A stretch of 64,000 bases of DNA from Arthrobotrys musiformis (lineage: Eukaryota; Ascomycota; Orbiliomycetes; Orbiliales; Orbiliaceae): positions 62,001 to 126,000 of the forward strand of contig JAVHJL010000005.1 of NCBI GenBank assembly GCA_036971715.1. The letters are read 5' to 3'. A program made the translations under genes and the position numbers. Position 1 is the stretch's first letter. Each line of letters opens with the position of its first letter. Positions 46,445 through 57,100 of the stretch are shown here, in pieces. Below the pieces are notes generated by a model. That model worked only from the letters and a program-made list of their open reading frames with translations, ran no database searches and was not told the DNA's origin.

Positions 46445-48301
46445 ATGGCGTCCAAAGTCAGTCCCGTCGCGGCTCCGGCTCAGACTTTCGCCTTCATCAC
46501 CCACTCCCCAGCCACCCTGCCAAACAACCTCCCGCCGGATGTCGACGACGCCAGCCTCGCCCGACGCAGACGCCGACGCACCAGGTATTTTTTTATATTC
46601 TCTCAAAATTGAAATAAAATGTTAATTGGTTGTGATAGCCACAAGGACCAGGTCGTGCTGGAGGAAGAATTTGCCAAATGTGACCGGCCCGACAAGCACA
46701 AGAGGAAGGAGATTGCAGCCAGAGTCGGCTTGGAGGACAAGCAGGTTCAGGTGCGTCATATATCTACATACCTATCTATATCTATATATCTATGGATGTA
46801 TAGATGTATAGATGGATAGATAGTGGTGATGTGTATTCGCTCGGCGTGAGACTGATACTGTAAATAGATCTGGTTCCAAAACCGCCGCCAGACCCATCGA
46901 CGGAAGAGCAAGCCTCTCCAACCTCACGAACTCATCCCCAGAAACATCCCCATCTCATCTGACCCTCCTGTCATCTCCCCCTTCACCTCCTCCTGCATCA
47001 AGAACCCCATCCACCACAGCCATCGCGATCACGACGACGACGACACCATCGAATTGCCTCATCCTCACTCCTCCAGTCGTCCTTCTTCTCCCTGCCCGGC
47101 CGGAGACATCCAGGACCATCACGCCTCCGACGCTACCGAACCTGATCTCTCCATGATCACAGCTGATACCTCCATCTCCTCCATCGATTCAATCGATTCC
47201 CTCAACAGCGAACCAGAGCTCCTGAGAAAGACGTCACCGATTCATTTCCTCTTGAATCCGCCCTGTGAAACTCCGGACACCTCCTTTGAGTCCACTCAGT
47301 CCACCATTCCAGACGACCTAGAGATGTCTCATTTCAATACCATCACATCCTCCCCCTCTTCCATCATGACTAAGCCAATGCCAATGGACATTGAGGAGCC
47401 TGCCAAAACATTCGTCAACCCTCGTCGCACCGGCTTCAGCTCCCAGCCGGCTCCGTCTCTCCTCAAGCGATCGTCTTCCGCCGTCCGTCTCTCGATGTCC
47501 TTCGACGGGAAGGCTACCGTCATCCTCGAAAACGACGAGGATGCCTCCGTCCCCCGTGGAAGCCAGACCTCCCAGGCTTCCTTCCACGAGCATACTCCTC
47601 CCAAGCGTCGCACCGACAACGCGAAAATCTGGGAATCCTGCTGCGACACCTCCCTCGTCGCCGAGCCCGTCAAAGAGGACTCCCCACGCAAGGCCCTCAA
47701 GACCATCCGCGCCCGCGGCGTCGTCGCTGCCGCCAAAGCCAAAGCCGCGGCTAAGCACCACAAGTCGTCGTCCACGACCACTCCGACCGTCGAGGTTGCT
47801 AAGAAGAAGAAGACCAAGAATGTTCTGGGTCCCAAATCGGCCAATCCGATCATTCCATCCGCCAACACAACCACCTCATTTGACTCCCCAAAACCTCTTA
47901 AAATCCAACATTTTAGTCCAGCCACCGGCATCTCCAAAGCCATCCCCAGAAAAGTTCTCACAGCCGCTCAGAAAGGTCCAAAGAAGGCTACTCCATCCCC
48001 TCAAATGTCTGCCTCCAAGAAAACCCGTTCTCCCTACCGCACTCTCGCCGACACTCTCAACGGCAAGAACGCCAACAAGGCTGGTTTCACCATCTACCAA
48101 TCCGGCGACGAAGGGGATTCCGACAAGGAAAACTGGGAACCAGGTTTCAAGGTCAGGAAGAGCAAGCAGGCTCAGCAACCCATCTGGAGGCCCAAGGGAC
48201 CCAGGGAAATCCTCGGAGACCTCGGCGGACGTGTCCCTCAACCCAATGAACTCGAGGTCATTGAAAATCTCATGAGTTTGAGAGATGGATTGTGGCGTTG
48301 A
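46445..48301 (+). CDS. Homeodomain transcription factor (YOX1/YHP1-like) with KEN box
   Basis: Nuclear DNA-binding protein. Exons are 46445-46584, 46639-46750 and 46868-48301, giving 561 aa. The homeodomain spans about residues 40-99: a basic N-terminal arm of six Arg, then three helices, ending with the recognition helix VQIWFQNRRQTHRRK, where Asn89 is the invariant DNA contact. Both introns interrupt the homeodomain, and splicing restores it exactly. The rest is disordered: His/Asp tract (about 128-140), Ser-rich and Ala/Lys-rich blocks (about 360-385), and a conserved-looking C-terminus. K504-E505-N506 in SDKENWEPG is a KEN-box match, a signal for APC/C degradation. That and the domain layout suggest a cell-cycle regulator like yeast Yox1, but orthology is inference. 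Confidence 0.85.
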
Positions 48302-49587
48302 AAAAATTTACTCTTTTCAACCTTGGATTATTCTCTCTCGACCCCTTGGATTCTTTGATCAACCCTCAATGGATATGTCTTCTGTTTTTTCTCACTTTTT
48401 GTTCTTTGCCATCCATTTTCACTTTGCATGCGACGAGCGACCTGGTTTGATGCAGCGGAAACGATACGAGACAAAAGACACTCACACCCACCCCTCAACC
48501 AAACTCACAAAAAAAAACCTCCCTCCTTCCCTCCCTCCCTCATAGCATCCCTCCCAAACTACACATCAACTGGAAGGGCCCCTCTCAAAAACTGGTGTTC
48601 TATTCTTTACGGATGAAATGTACTCTAACAAACTCTGTTTCCGGGCGGTGTTCTTTGAAATCCTGTTGCAACCCTGTTTTCCTATTCCCCCTTATTACTT
48701 TTATTATCATCATCGAACTTGTTTTTCCAAATGCATGTACATTAACGACTGGTGTGCTTTTGTCTGTGCTCTTGCTGTTCCCTTTCGGAGTGCAGATTTG
48801 CAGGCGGGTACTTATGCGTACAACTACTTGAATACTTTTTAACTCTGGTAAAGGATCATTGTATTTTGTCAGTTTTCTTACTTTGAGTGACCCATGCCTT
48901 AAACTGCGACACACCACCAATATATATTACCCCTCGGCATCCATAGTAGGGAATAGAAGTGTACATTCCGCCGTTCGAGCCCCTGATAGCTCAGCGGTCA
49001 ATTGACCGCTAGCCCATGTATTAACCGACTGATACAGGGAAAACAGAACTAAATGGCACGACACTATGAAATGGCCTTACCGTGCAGCAAGTTCTAATAG
49101 TAAACGGATATCGACATCTATACATATCCTCTGGCGATAGTATATTGCTCTGATCAGCTACATATCTACGAAACATGGCATTCGCCACATGACACAATGC
49201 ACCCTTGGACTTTCGATATTCCAGCTCGATGTGCAATCTATAGCTATTGGGCTATCGAATCGGTATCGGTCATGCTTGGCCACGTCCTAGACATACACCT
49301 TCTGACCGGCTCTCCCTCCGCTCGCTCTCACCGTTTACATCGTCATCCATATACCCCTCAGTATCTTCTATGCGGAGAGTAATAAGTTCTTCAGGTACAC
49401 CTCAACGAAGACGAAGAAGAAAAAAAGGAGTTTATTTTATACACAAGAGGAAAAACGCTTCCCACGGCCCTTATTCGCTTCCGCCAAAAGAGGGGGGTCG
49501 ATAGGTATATATTATTCACAAAAAAAGAGGACCTTCCACCATCCTTGCTTCCGAATATATCGATGAAATATCTGGATTGAGACCGAT
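48302..49587. other. Convergent intergenic region between the homeodomain gene and qcr8
   Basis: 3' flanks of both genes. Contains a C/T-rich tract near 48520-48545 and the perfect palindrome at 48993-49010. No gene seen. Confidence 0.45.
48993..49010. repeat. Perfect 18-bp palindrome beside a tRNA A-box-like sequence
   Basis: AGCGGTCAATTGACCGCT is its own reverse complement. TAGCTCAGCGG, a match to a tRNA A-box, overlaps its left arm. CCCTG at 48981 and CAGGG around 49035-49039 could pair outside it. No B-box follows, so this is not a tRNA gene. Confidence 0.6.
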
Positions 49588-50056
49588 TTACTCCTCCGAA
49601 TCGCCGTAAAGCGCCTGTCCGGCCTTGCTGTTCAAGAACTCGTTCCTAATCTCCAATCAGCACCCCATCTAAACCCATCCAAACCCCTAATAGGAGGAGG
49701 AAACATACCGGTGATTGGCCCACTCCATCAAATAATAGATCCCGACGAACGGCGGGACGACGTAAAGCACCTGACCGCGGAACCTACGCCATCCGTTGAA
49801 GATGGCGCCGTGTAGGGCTCCCGCTGTGGGCTTCTGACGATTGGCGGCGAGGGTGTATTGGATGATTCCGCGTTGACGGGCGAGGCCTTTAATACTCTAA
49901 CATCAGCTTCCGTTCATCTATACCGGAGGCGAGGGGGGGGGTGTATACCGAAACTGCCCCAGTTTCCGAGCCAGCTGTGGATGACGTTAGCCAGGTTCTT
50001 TCTGAGGGAGGTGAGACGGCGTACTTATTCGGCCCTGCTTTTCCACCACCACCCAT
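49588..50056 (-). CDS. qcr8: Cytochrome bc1 complex subunit 8 (QCR8)
   Basis: Small ubiquinone-binding subunit of respiratory complex III in the mitochondrial inner membrane. Exons on the minus strand are 50056-50025, 49974-49949, 49886-49709 and 49645-49588, giving 97 aa. The protein starts MGGGGK, as fungal QCR8 does. A WLGNWG segment encoded by a 26-bp exon comes next, then RGIIQYTLAANRQKP, the HGAIFNGWRRF segment, and one transmembrane helix at about 58-74 (VLYVVPPFVGIYYLMEW). It ends with NEFLNSKAG and an acidic tail. Exons 1 and 2 are only 32 and 26 bp, so automated prediction may miss them. All splice junctions are GT...AG and keep frame. Confidence 0.92.
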
Positions 50057-52731
50057 TGCGAATGATGTCTACTTAAAAACGGGTTGAAAAGGGTGTCGGG
50101 AGAGGTGAAGGGGTGAAAGAGGCGAGGCTTGAGGTTGGATGTGTCGTCGGGTGGTCGGAAGATGGGATTTTTGCGGTTGTTTCGTTTAATGGAGTTTCGG
50201 AAGAATTGACGTCGGCCTCTTTTTGGCGGTTTGGACCAATCAGAGGTGACGGATTTGGTAAACAACGTGCAACGCAGGCGTCTGAATTCAATATCAACAT
50301 GATGCATCTCGGGATGCTGCAAAACTACCCGATTGCAATATATTCCCAAATATGTAAATGGATTCAAATGGACATAGACACCCGATACCGATAGCTCCTG
50401 CCTTTGGGCTTTTTTATTTATAAGGTACCTAAACGCAGACCGGTGGACTTCAGTCAGTCCCGAAGGCCAATTTCACAACACAAACAACGCAGTATTCGCA
50501 TATTCCCAAAATCACATCATGTAGTTATCCGGCCCAATATCGACATAACACAGGCATAACTTCTTTCTTCCCGGCTCAGTTGCTGAAGGGGCAGTACACC
50601 CCTTAGGTTGGGTCATAATGCAACATACTCTGTCCTTCAGCCGTCATTTATTGAGCCCTCATACAACTAGTATACTTCGAGCGGGATCCATATCGATCCT
50701 AATTGAATCACTAACACTCCATTAATATCACGAGCAATTCGATGCCTCCAAAGCCAATTAGCCGCCAACATTCCACAAACACGCTCATCAAGAAGAGGGT
50801 ATTTGGGAAGGATATTTTATTACGGTGGACGGAATCCTAGAACGAGAATCATCGGTATCACAAACCAAGACGGCCAATCGAGACATAAAAGATTCCGCAG
50901 TCCATGGAGACGAGTTAGTATGCCAATACCACTGCCCCCTAGATTTGCGAGCACGGATATTCGATGAGAGCATAAGGTGAATAAATACCACTACAGAATA
51001 TCAGTATCAATGTGGAAGCCGTTGGTTCACGAGATTTGGGAGTGTGGACTTGACGCTACGTCATTTATCTCAAGACCGAATGGGTTTCTGGTAGACTTTC
51101 GAGTTGGTGCAATTGATGTAAGTAAACTTGTGGGCCTATTTAAGTTGAACTATCATAAGCTATTCAGATTCCGCCACAGATCGTTCAAGTCACCTCCACG
51201 TGGCCACTCGCACCGTAACATATTGGGACGGCTTTGTAAATTTTGGGGGTATACGAGGTAATAGTCAGACTCTGACAATTTTTTATAAAATCTAATATTC
51301 CAAACTGGCCATGGGCTAGGGTGGCGAAAACATCTAAAGATCCGTAGTATAAGCCTAGCGGGGTGGCGGGTATAACATATCCGGGAGTAATATAAACACT
51401 CGAGCTAACCTTATCAGACACTGCGAAAATAGGTGTATCTCGCAAGAAACACACCCACCAAAGTTCTAAACGGGTGGTCATATGGTCGACTACGACTACG
51501 GCTAGCCAGACAACTACAAGATGTCACTTAAGTCTACGACAAGCACGAAGCGGAGTAGAGAGGTTAATATTATTTATTTTCATTCCTCTTAAAAAGTAAT
51601 ATCTGCTAGCTAGAAAAAAATACAAAGTACTCCTTCGCACATTCCTCCAAAATCCATCACACCATAAAATAGTCGATAGACACCAGAAGACCATGTAATC
51701 CGAAGAAAAATACAGTGTTTTCCTTTTTTCCCTTTCCCCTTTCTCTTCTTTCGCGCTCTCCCATTGAAAAATATTCCCTCCGCCGTTGTTCAAAAAGATA
51801 ATTTTTTTGGTGATTCTTTCATTGTTTTGTTATTTGTATTCGACGAGTATGACCCTTCCATTTCAAAAAAAAAAAAAAAATACTCCTTCTCATATAAATG
51901 CATCGTCGTTGTTCCCATATTTTTCAACAAAAGGAGTGCAAGAAAAGAAAGAGAGAGAGAGAAACATGCTGAAGCAGAAAGATACAGAATAAAACCCCCC
52001 ATTCGAAGGAAAACCCGGTACAGTGAAAGTCGTTTTTTTTGTTGCCGTCCTTCTTTTTTTTTCTGTTCCGGCTCCAACGAGGGTTTTTAGTAAATAAAAG
52101 TTATCAAAAAAGGAAATTAACATTAAGGAAAGTATAGAAGCAAGAGGTCGGTAATGGCGTTACAGTTATGTCGAAGGAAAAAAGCAGGGCGATCGATACA
52201 GGCAAGACGAATAGCGCAAAGGCGGAGTAATAAGACAAGGAAAGGCAAGGAAATAAATAAAAATAAAAAAAAAGGTATATATATAATCACAAGGTCGTAA
52301 AGGAGATTCGAGTCGGGATCTATCGGCGAACCATGAATGCAGCAAGAAAAAAATGTGCAATGCCTTTCAGGGGAGTGTATTTGCGAAATGCTGTTCGGGT
52401 TGTGTGGTGTCCCTTGCCTCAAGAGAAGAAAGTTAAGGAGAAAAAGTCAAAAAGGAAATTCATTGAAAAGTTGAGTCTAAGAGTTCGATTCAATGCGTAA
52501 GGGAAGGACGAGAAATGGCTGTCGGAGCCTCTTTTTGCGGGCAAGCAAAGTTGGAAGTATTCGCAGGTTTTGACATCAAGGAAATGTGGAAAGCCGGAAA
52601 GGAAAAAAGGGGATAATAATGATTTTGCATATAAATCATGCGTGACCGTAATATTACATAACCGATAAATAAAATTCCGTTGGTGAGTTCGTAGGTTGGT
52701 GAGAGGGGTTGTGAATGAGTCGTTGGGTTCT
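50057..52731. other. Gene-free stretch between qcr8 and the disordered-protein gene
   Basis: Promoter of qcr8, then about 1.3 kb of AT-balanced DNA with short ORFs only (50977-51261 on plus and 51185-51481 on minus are the longest and look non-coding). From about 51.7 kb the A- and T-runs fit the 3' flank of the minus-strand gene ending at 52732. Confidence 0.4.
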
Positions 52732-55470
52732 TTAGTTGGTGGGCGATCTGCTCTTCCAAAACGAGAACATCTTGCTCCATCGCTTTTCTTTCTTCTCCTT
52801 TACTTTCTCGGGGGTACCTGTGGATCCGGTTTCAACGCCAGGCATGGTGCTGTATGAAGCGCTGCCACCGAAGAGATAGAAACGCTTTGTTTGGGAATGA
52901 GATGTTCCGGGGATGTCATCAACAGAAACGCTCATTCTGATTTCCGGGCCAGGTTCTCCAAGGAGAAGAGGATCCTCGTAGATGGAAGCGCCTGACATTA
53001 TTGTCACACGGTCATCTTCCTGGTGGTACAGGTGAGGAACAGGTGGGAGCAAGAAGTCCGATGTATGGGGTGTGGAAGGCATGGTGGGTGGACAGATAGA
53101 GGTGCTAGTAGTGCTGGGTGTAACTGCGGGTGTTTGGTCGAATGATGAAGCATGGTGTAGGGAGTTATAGGAAACATTTCCGCTGGCATTGCTCATTGGC
53201 TTTGTTAGAAGGTTGCTTGTGCCAAAGACGGGAGAAAGCTGGGTGTCAGTGGTAGGCGTGGGAATGGAGAGGGCATCTGTCGATGTGAGAGCCTCTTCGG
53301 CTTTTAGTACCATATCCTCCGATATTTGAGATTCGCTTGCAGGATCGGTGTCTTCTGACAAGCGGCTCATCTTGCGCTTGATGCCTTTGCGGACGTTTGC
53401 TACGCCGTCGACGATATCAAGCTCTTCGATCTCACTATCATCGGTATCCCAATTCAGTGCAAGCCCTGCAGGCATGACTGGCTTGGGTAGGTCTTCAACA
53501 CGTAGGGTCATATCGGCGTCTTCCTCTTCTTCTTCATCCTCCTCTTCAGTATCTTCAAAAACATCACCCATACCATCTCCCTCGATTTCGTCCTCGGCAA
53601 GGGAGAAGAGTTGCATTTCGGGCATGCTCTCCGCACGTCGGTGGTAGCAATTCCATCCGGCGGCAGAGTGCATACGCTTCCTTGCGGATTCGAATCCGGA
53701 GAGCGGTCTGCTAGGAGATTTAGGGGTGTTGAATGGGCCAAGAGCGGCATCAAGATCAATGACTGGGAACTCGAATTCAGCATCGGTCTCATACGCTCCC
53801 AAGTCAATCATGGGCTCAAATTCAGGCTCTTCCAAGCTAGAAGACTCCCGTGGTTCGTAGTCTGCTACGGTTGTAGGCATGAGAACGTAGTTTCCCTCAA
53901 GCATGAGACGTTGGATCTCGTCTCTATGCATGGTGGGAGGAGTCGGTGTCCGTCTTGGGAGATTCTTGAGCTGACGCTTCTTGTAAGATCTGCGCAAGAG
54001 AATTGTTCCCGCCCATCCCTTCATGCCACCCTTTACCTTCTTGGGGGTAGCGGGTGTGCCATCGGGGTTGGAGGACTTTCTACTCTTGCGTTTTGGTTTT
54101 TCAGCAGCCGATGACTCGGACAAATGTTTTGCATGTCCCTTCTTCTTGCCAGATGGGTTCTTCGGGGACAAGGGAGGGAATAGCCAACTAGACTTGTATG
54201 CACCGTTCAGGAGGGTAGCAGCGTCAGCAGAGTTTGGTCTACGGTCAGTCTTTGTTCTAGGGACACGAGGTGTGCTTGAAGCGTCGGATGCAGATGCACG
54301 CCTTCCTCTGGAATCAATAGTATGCAGTTCTTCCATGCTACTGATCGAGTTTCTGTAGCCGTGCAGACTGCTAACACTCTCGCCACGTATTGTGGTGAAA
54401 GTGCTGCAAGTGCCTGCGGAGGCAGGACGTGGAATAATTTCTGTGGCATCACTGAAGGTCACCCTGGGCTTGCGAGGAGTCTCCTCGACCGAGGTCCTAG
54501 CCGACTCGACGGATTCGTCCGTAGCATTGACAACCGAAGAAGCAGAGGAATCGCAAGAGACGGCGCTTGAGGGCACCTCTAATACGATCTTGGCATCGGT
54601 TACAGGACCTGCATGAAGAATTTTAGTATGGCAGTGCAAATGTGGCAAGATTGATCGGATGCGCATACCTAAAACGTCGTCCGCAACACCAACAACGGGT
54701 TCTTCGACAGCACCGTCGGTACTGGATGCCGGACTCGAGGGAGCACTGCCATTACCCTTGTTGGCATTGGTGTTGTTATTGGCTTTGGCGGCAGTCAACA
54801 TCATGTTAAGGACATCGGCTGAGCTCATGCTCATGGCAGAGCTGCGACGGTGGGCATGTCCACGCCGCCCTTGCATACCCGGGGGCGGTGGAGCAGCCGT
54901 TCCCTTTTCGATAGTTGGCGGCTCCGGGTTGGCTGTTGCATCTGGGGGCGGAGAAAGAAGTCCATTTTGGGACGGAAACCTGGGAGAAGTTCCTTCCTTG
55001 CTCGGGGAGCCAGTAGCACTTTTCGATGGAGACGGAGTAGTAACACTCCCTCCGAACTTGAATGGCTGGTTGATAGCTCCCAGAGATAGGGGTTTGTTTC
55101 CTGAGATAAGTTCGCTCTGTCTCCTCGCATGAAAACGTCTCTCACCGAGAGTGGCAGTTGGTGGAGACGGAGATGCAGGCGGAGTCCGTAGCTGGGGATT
55201 TGCTGGGGGATTAGGAGCCAACAGATTCACAGCTGATCTAGGAAATGTCGCTGTCTGTCTCATGGGGAAAACAAAATTCGACGGGCTATTTCCAGGACTT
55301 GCTCCATTATCAGAATATGTCGGACTAGGCATCCCAGATGGGATGCTATTTCTGCTTGGAACAGCCGAAGAGCTTGACGGTCGTTTTGAAGGAGTAGCAG
55401 TAGGTTTTGAAGGGAAGACAAATGTCTGCATCGGTGCCGACGATGCCAGAGTGTGAAATTCTGTAGCCAT
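52732..55470 (-). CDS. Long intrinsically disordered protein ('cell wall proline-rich protein'-like)
   Basis: Open over 912 codons. A likely intron lies at 54668-54609 (GTATGC...ATGCAG, branch-like ACTAAAA, 60 bp), so the main product would be 892 aa. The sequence is rich in Ser, Pro and Thr. Conserved islands stand out: FVFPMRQTATFPRS (about 65-80), RRQSELISGNKPLSLGAINQPFKFGG (about 116-142), GRRGHAHRRSSAMSMSS (about 200-217), RVTFSDATEIIPRP, and the C-terminal EKRWSKMFSFWKSRS. I know this pattern from Pezizomycotina proteins labelled 'cell wall proline-rich protein', but there is no signal peptide or GPI signal. A cytoplasmic, phosphorylated scaffold is more likely. An acidic run of Glu and Asp sits near residue 645. 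The leader on the minus strand is long and pyrimidine-rich. Confidence 0.82.
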   Translation of the reverse strand: MATEFHTLASSAPMQTFVFPSKPTATPSKRPSSSSAVPSRNSIPSGMPSPTYSDNGASPGNSPSNFVFPMRQTATFPRSAVNLLAPNPPANPQLRTPPASPSPPTATLGERRFHARRQSELISGNKPLSLGAINQPFKFGGSVTTPSPSKSATGSPSKEGTSPRFPSQNGLLSPPPDATANPEPPTIEKGTAAPPPPGMQGRRGHAHRRSSAMSMSSADVLNMMLTAAKANNNTNANKGNGSAPSSPASSTDGAVEEPVVGVADDVLGMRIRSILPHLHCHTKILHAGPVTDAKIVLEVPSSAVSCDSSASSVVNATDESVESARTSVEETPRKPRVTFSDATEIIPRPASAGTCSTFTTIRGESVSSLHGYRNSISSMEELHTIDSRGRRASASDASSTPRVPRTKTDRRPNSADAATLLNGAYKSSWLFPPLSPKNPSGKKKGHAKHLSESSAAEKPKRKSRKSSNPDGTPATPKKVKGGMKGWAGTILLRRSYKKRQLKNLPRRTPTPPTMHRDEIQRLMLEGNYVLMPTTVADYEPRESSSLEEPEFEPMIDLGAYETDAEFEFPVIDLDAALGPFNTPKSPSRPLSGFESARKRMHSAAGWNCYHRRAESMPEMQLFSLAEDEIEGDGMGDVFEDTEEEDEEEEEDADMTLRVEDLPKPVMPAGLALNWDTDDSEIEELDIVDGVANVRKGIKRKMSRLSEDTDPASESQISEDMVLKAEEALTSTDALSIPTPTTDTQLSPVFGTSNLLTKPMSNASGNVSYNSLHHASSFDQTPAVTPSTTSTSICPPTMPSTPHTSDFLLPPVPHLYHQEDDRVTIMSGASIYEDPLLLGEPGPEIRMSVSVDDIPGTSHSQTKRFYLFGGSASYSTMPGVETGSTGTPEKVKEKKEKRWSKMFSFWKSRSPTN
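54609..54668 (-). other. Probable in-frame 60-bp intron
   Basis: Donor GTATGC and acceptor ATGCAG on the minus strand, with a branch-like ACTAAAA 16 bp before the acceptor. Length is a multiple of three and contains no stop. Retention adds 20 residues that look unlike the flanks (hydrophobic, with His and Cys). Confidence 0.65.
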
Positions 55471-57100
55471 GCTGGGCAGTTATAGGTTGGTAAGATGTGA
55501 ATATGGTTTAGAGAGTGAGTGTCTGTCGTCTGTCGTTATTAGAAATATTGTCGGAATAGTAGTAGAATCACCGGATATCGAGTTATATAGACGTTTGAGG
55601 GTCGTGAAAGAGCATGCAAATACACAGATTGTCGAAGGGGGCGGTTATGAAAGGCAATCCTTCAGAGGGTCATTACTAACAATCGTGAATGCTATATCAT
55701 ATGAAAAGGATTTCAGGTCAGTTTCGACGCCCTCCCTTATTCCTTCTAGCAAACACACAACGGATGACGAGGCACGACCGAGCCAGTAGTTAATACCAGC
55801 AATTACTGTGCCTGTATCAAAAAGTTGGGTTTGTCACAATCAAATACGAAAATGTGATACGGACATACAAGATGAAACCTTGCGTTTGCGGGAGTGCCTG
55901 GAAGGAAATCGACGGTTGCTCGTGAATGTTGGAGTTTCGAGTTTCCTTTAATAATAAGAATTTGTTCCGACAGTTATATTGGAACCCAGACCGGACAGCT
56001 TTTATGGGAAGCGGAGACCGTCGGTCTAGATTTTTTGATATCTCGTGGGGGATGAGATAGAGAGAGAATCGAACGCTTGGATGAACAATTCAATGCCTCC
56101 AAACTGCGATTTGATCGAAACCAGCACAACCAAACCAAGAAGTATGTTCAATCCGAGAATTTCCAGTCGTAGCCGTTTAAAAAAAATACGGTCGCTGGTG
56201 TTTTTAAAATCCGGAAAGATCGATAAAAATAATATTTCGTGAAAAGAATGAATGTAGTCGTAAGACAGACAGTTGTAGTAATTGTTGTTAGTGTTGAAGG
56301 AATTAAGTCGGCTGATTGTTGAAGTAAAAGTTCCAGAGAAACGAAAAAAAGGAAAACCGAGTCGATTGAAGTTAACTTGAGTATCAGAATATATTCTTCC
56401 TCGGGTTTATTTTAATTTCCCTTCCACCGTTCGATTCTTGAAGCGCCTTTGAATTGTGGTGATACTATCGATGTCGATGATATATTTGTGTTGTTGGAAT
56501 TTGACAGACGATTTTGAAAATGGTGTTGAATTTGTCGCCGACGAGTTAAACCCAAAAACGAAATGAAAAAAAACTACTGCTGACTGGCTTCCAATTACAC
56601 AGGGCTAAATGAGTGGACAGACACTACGGTGAACAACCAATAGGTCCGGAGAGGGGCTGTAGAGCAGAAAACAAAAGAGGGGACAGGTGAGTAAAGAAAG
56701 AAAAAAAACAGCTAACGGCACGAAGCCAGAGCGGGATGGATCTCGAGAAGGATGAGAAAGAAAGAAAGAGGGGCGAGATGGAAGGGAAGGAGAGGAATTA
56801 GAACAAAAGAAGGTCAAGCAAATAAAATGAACAAAAAGATCCAGGAAATTTGGAGGACAGGCGAACCACAAACTAAAAGGAAAACCCGCCCAGCCAGCCA
56901 GCGGGCCAGGACCAAACGGGCGACCTTCTGGATTGGAATTGCCAATCGGACGGGGGTTAACGAAGGGGGGCCATGGGACCTGCATGTACAGGAACACTGG
57001 TGGGAAACATTGCGGTTCGAGGGGACGCTAGCGACGAAGCAGCATCGTATCAAAAAGAAAAATTTCCAGAAGGGTGTGCCCAGAGCATAAGGTTGGTAGC
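55471..57100 (-). other. Probable promoter and long leader of the disordered-protein gene
   Basis: The minus strand is rich in C/T tracts, and short low-complexity frames such as 56997-56605 (minus) look like leader sequence rather than genes. This matches the long leaders of fungal regulatory genes. Confidence 0.35.

Noticed and set aside
56605..56997. 130-codon minus-strand frame rich in Pro, Phe and Ser
   Set aside because: Simple pyrimidine-rich sequence; fits the leader of the gene starting at 55470.
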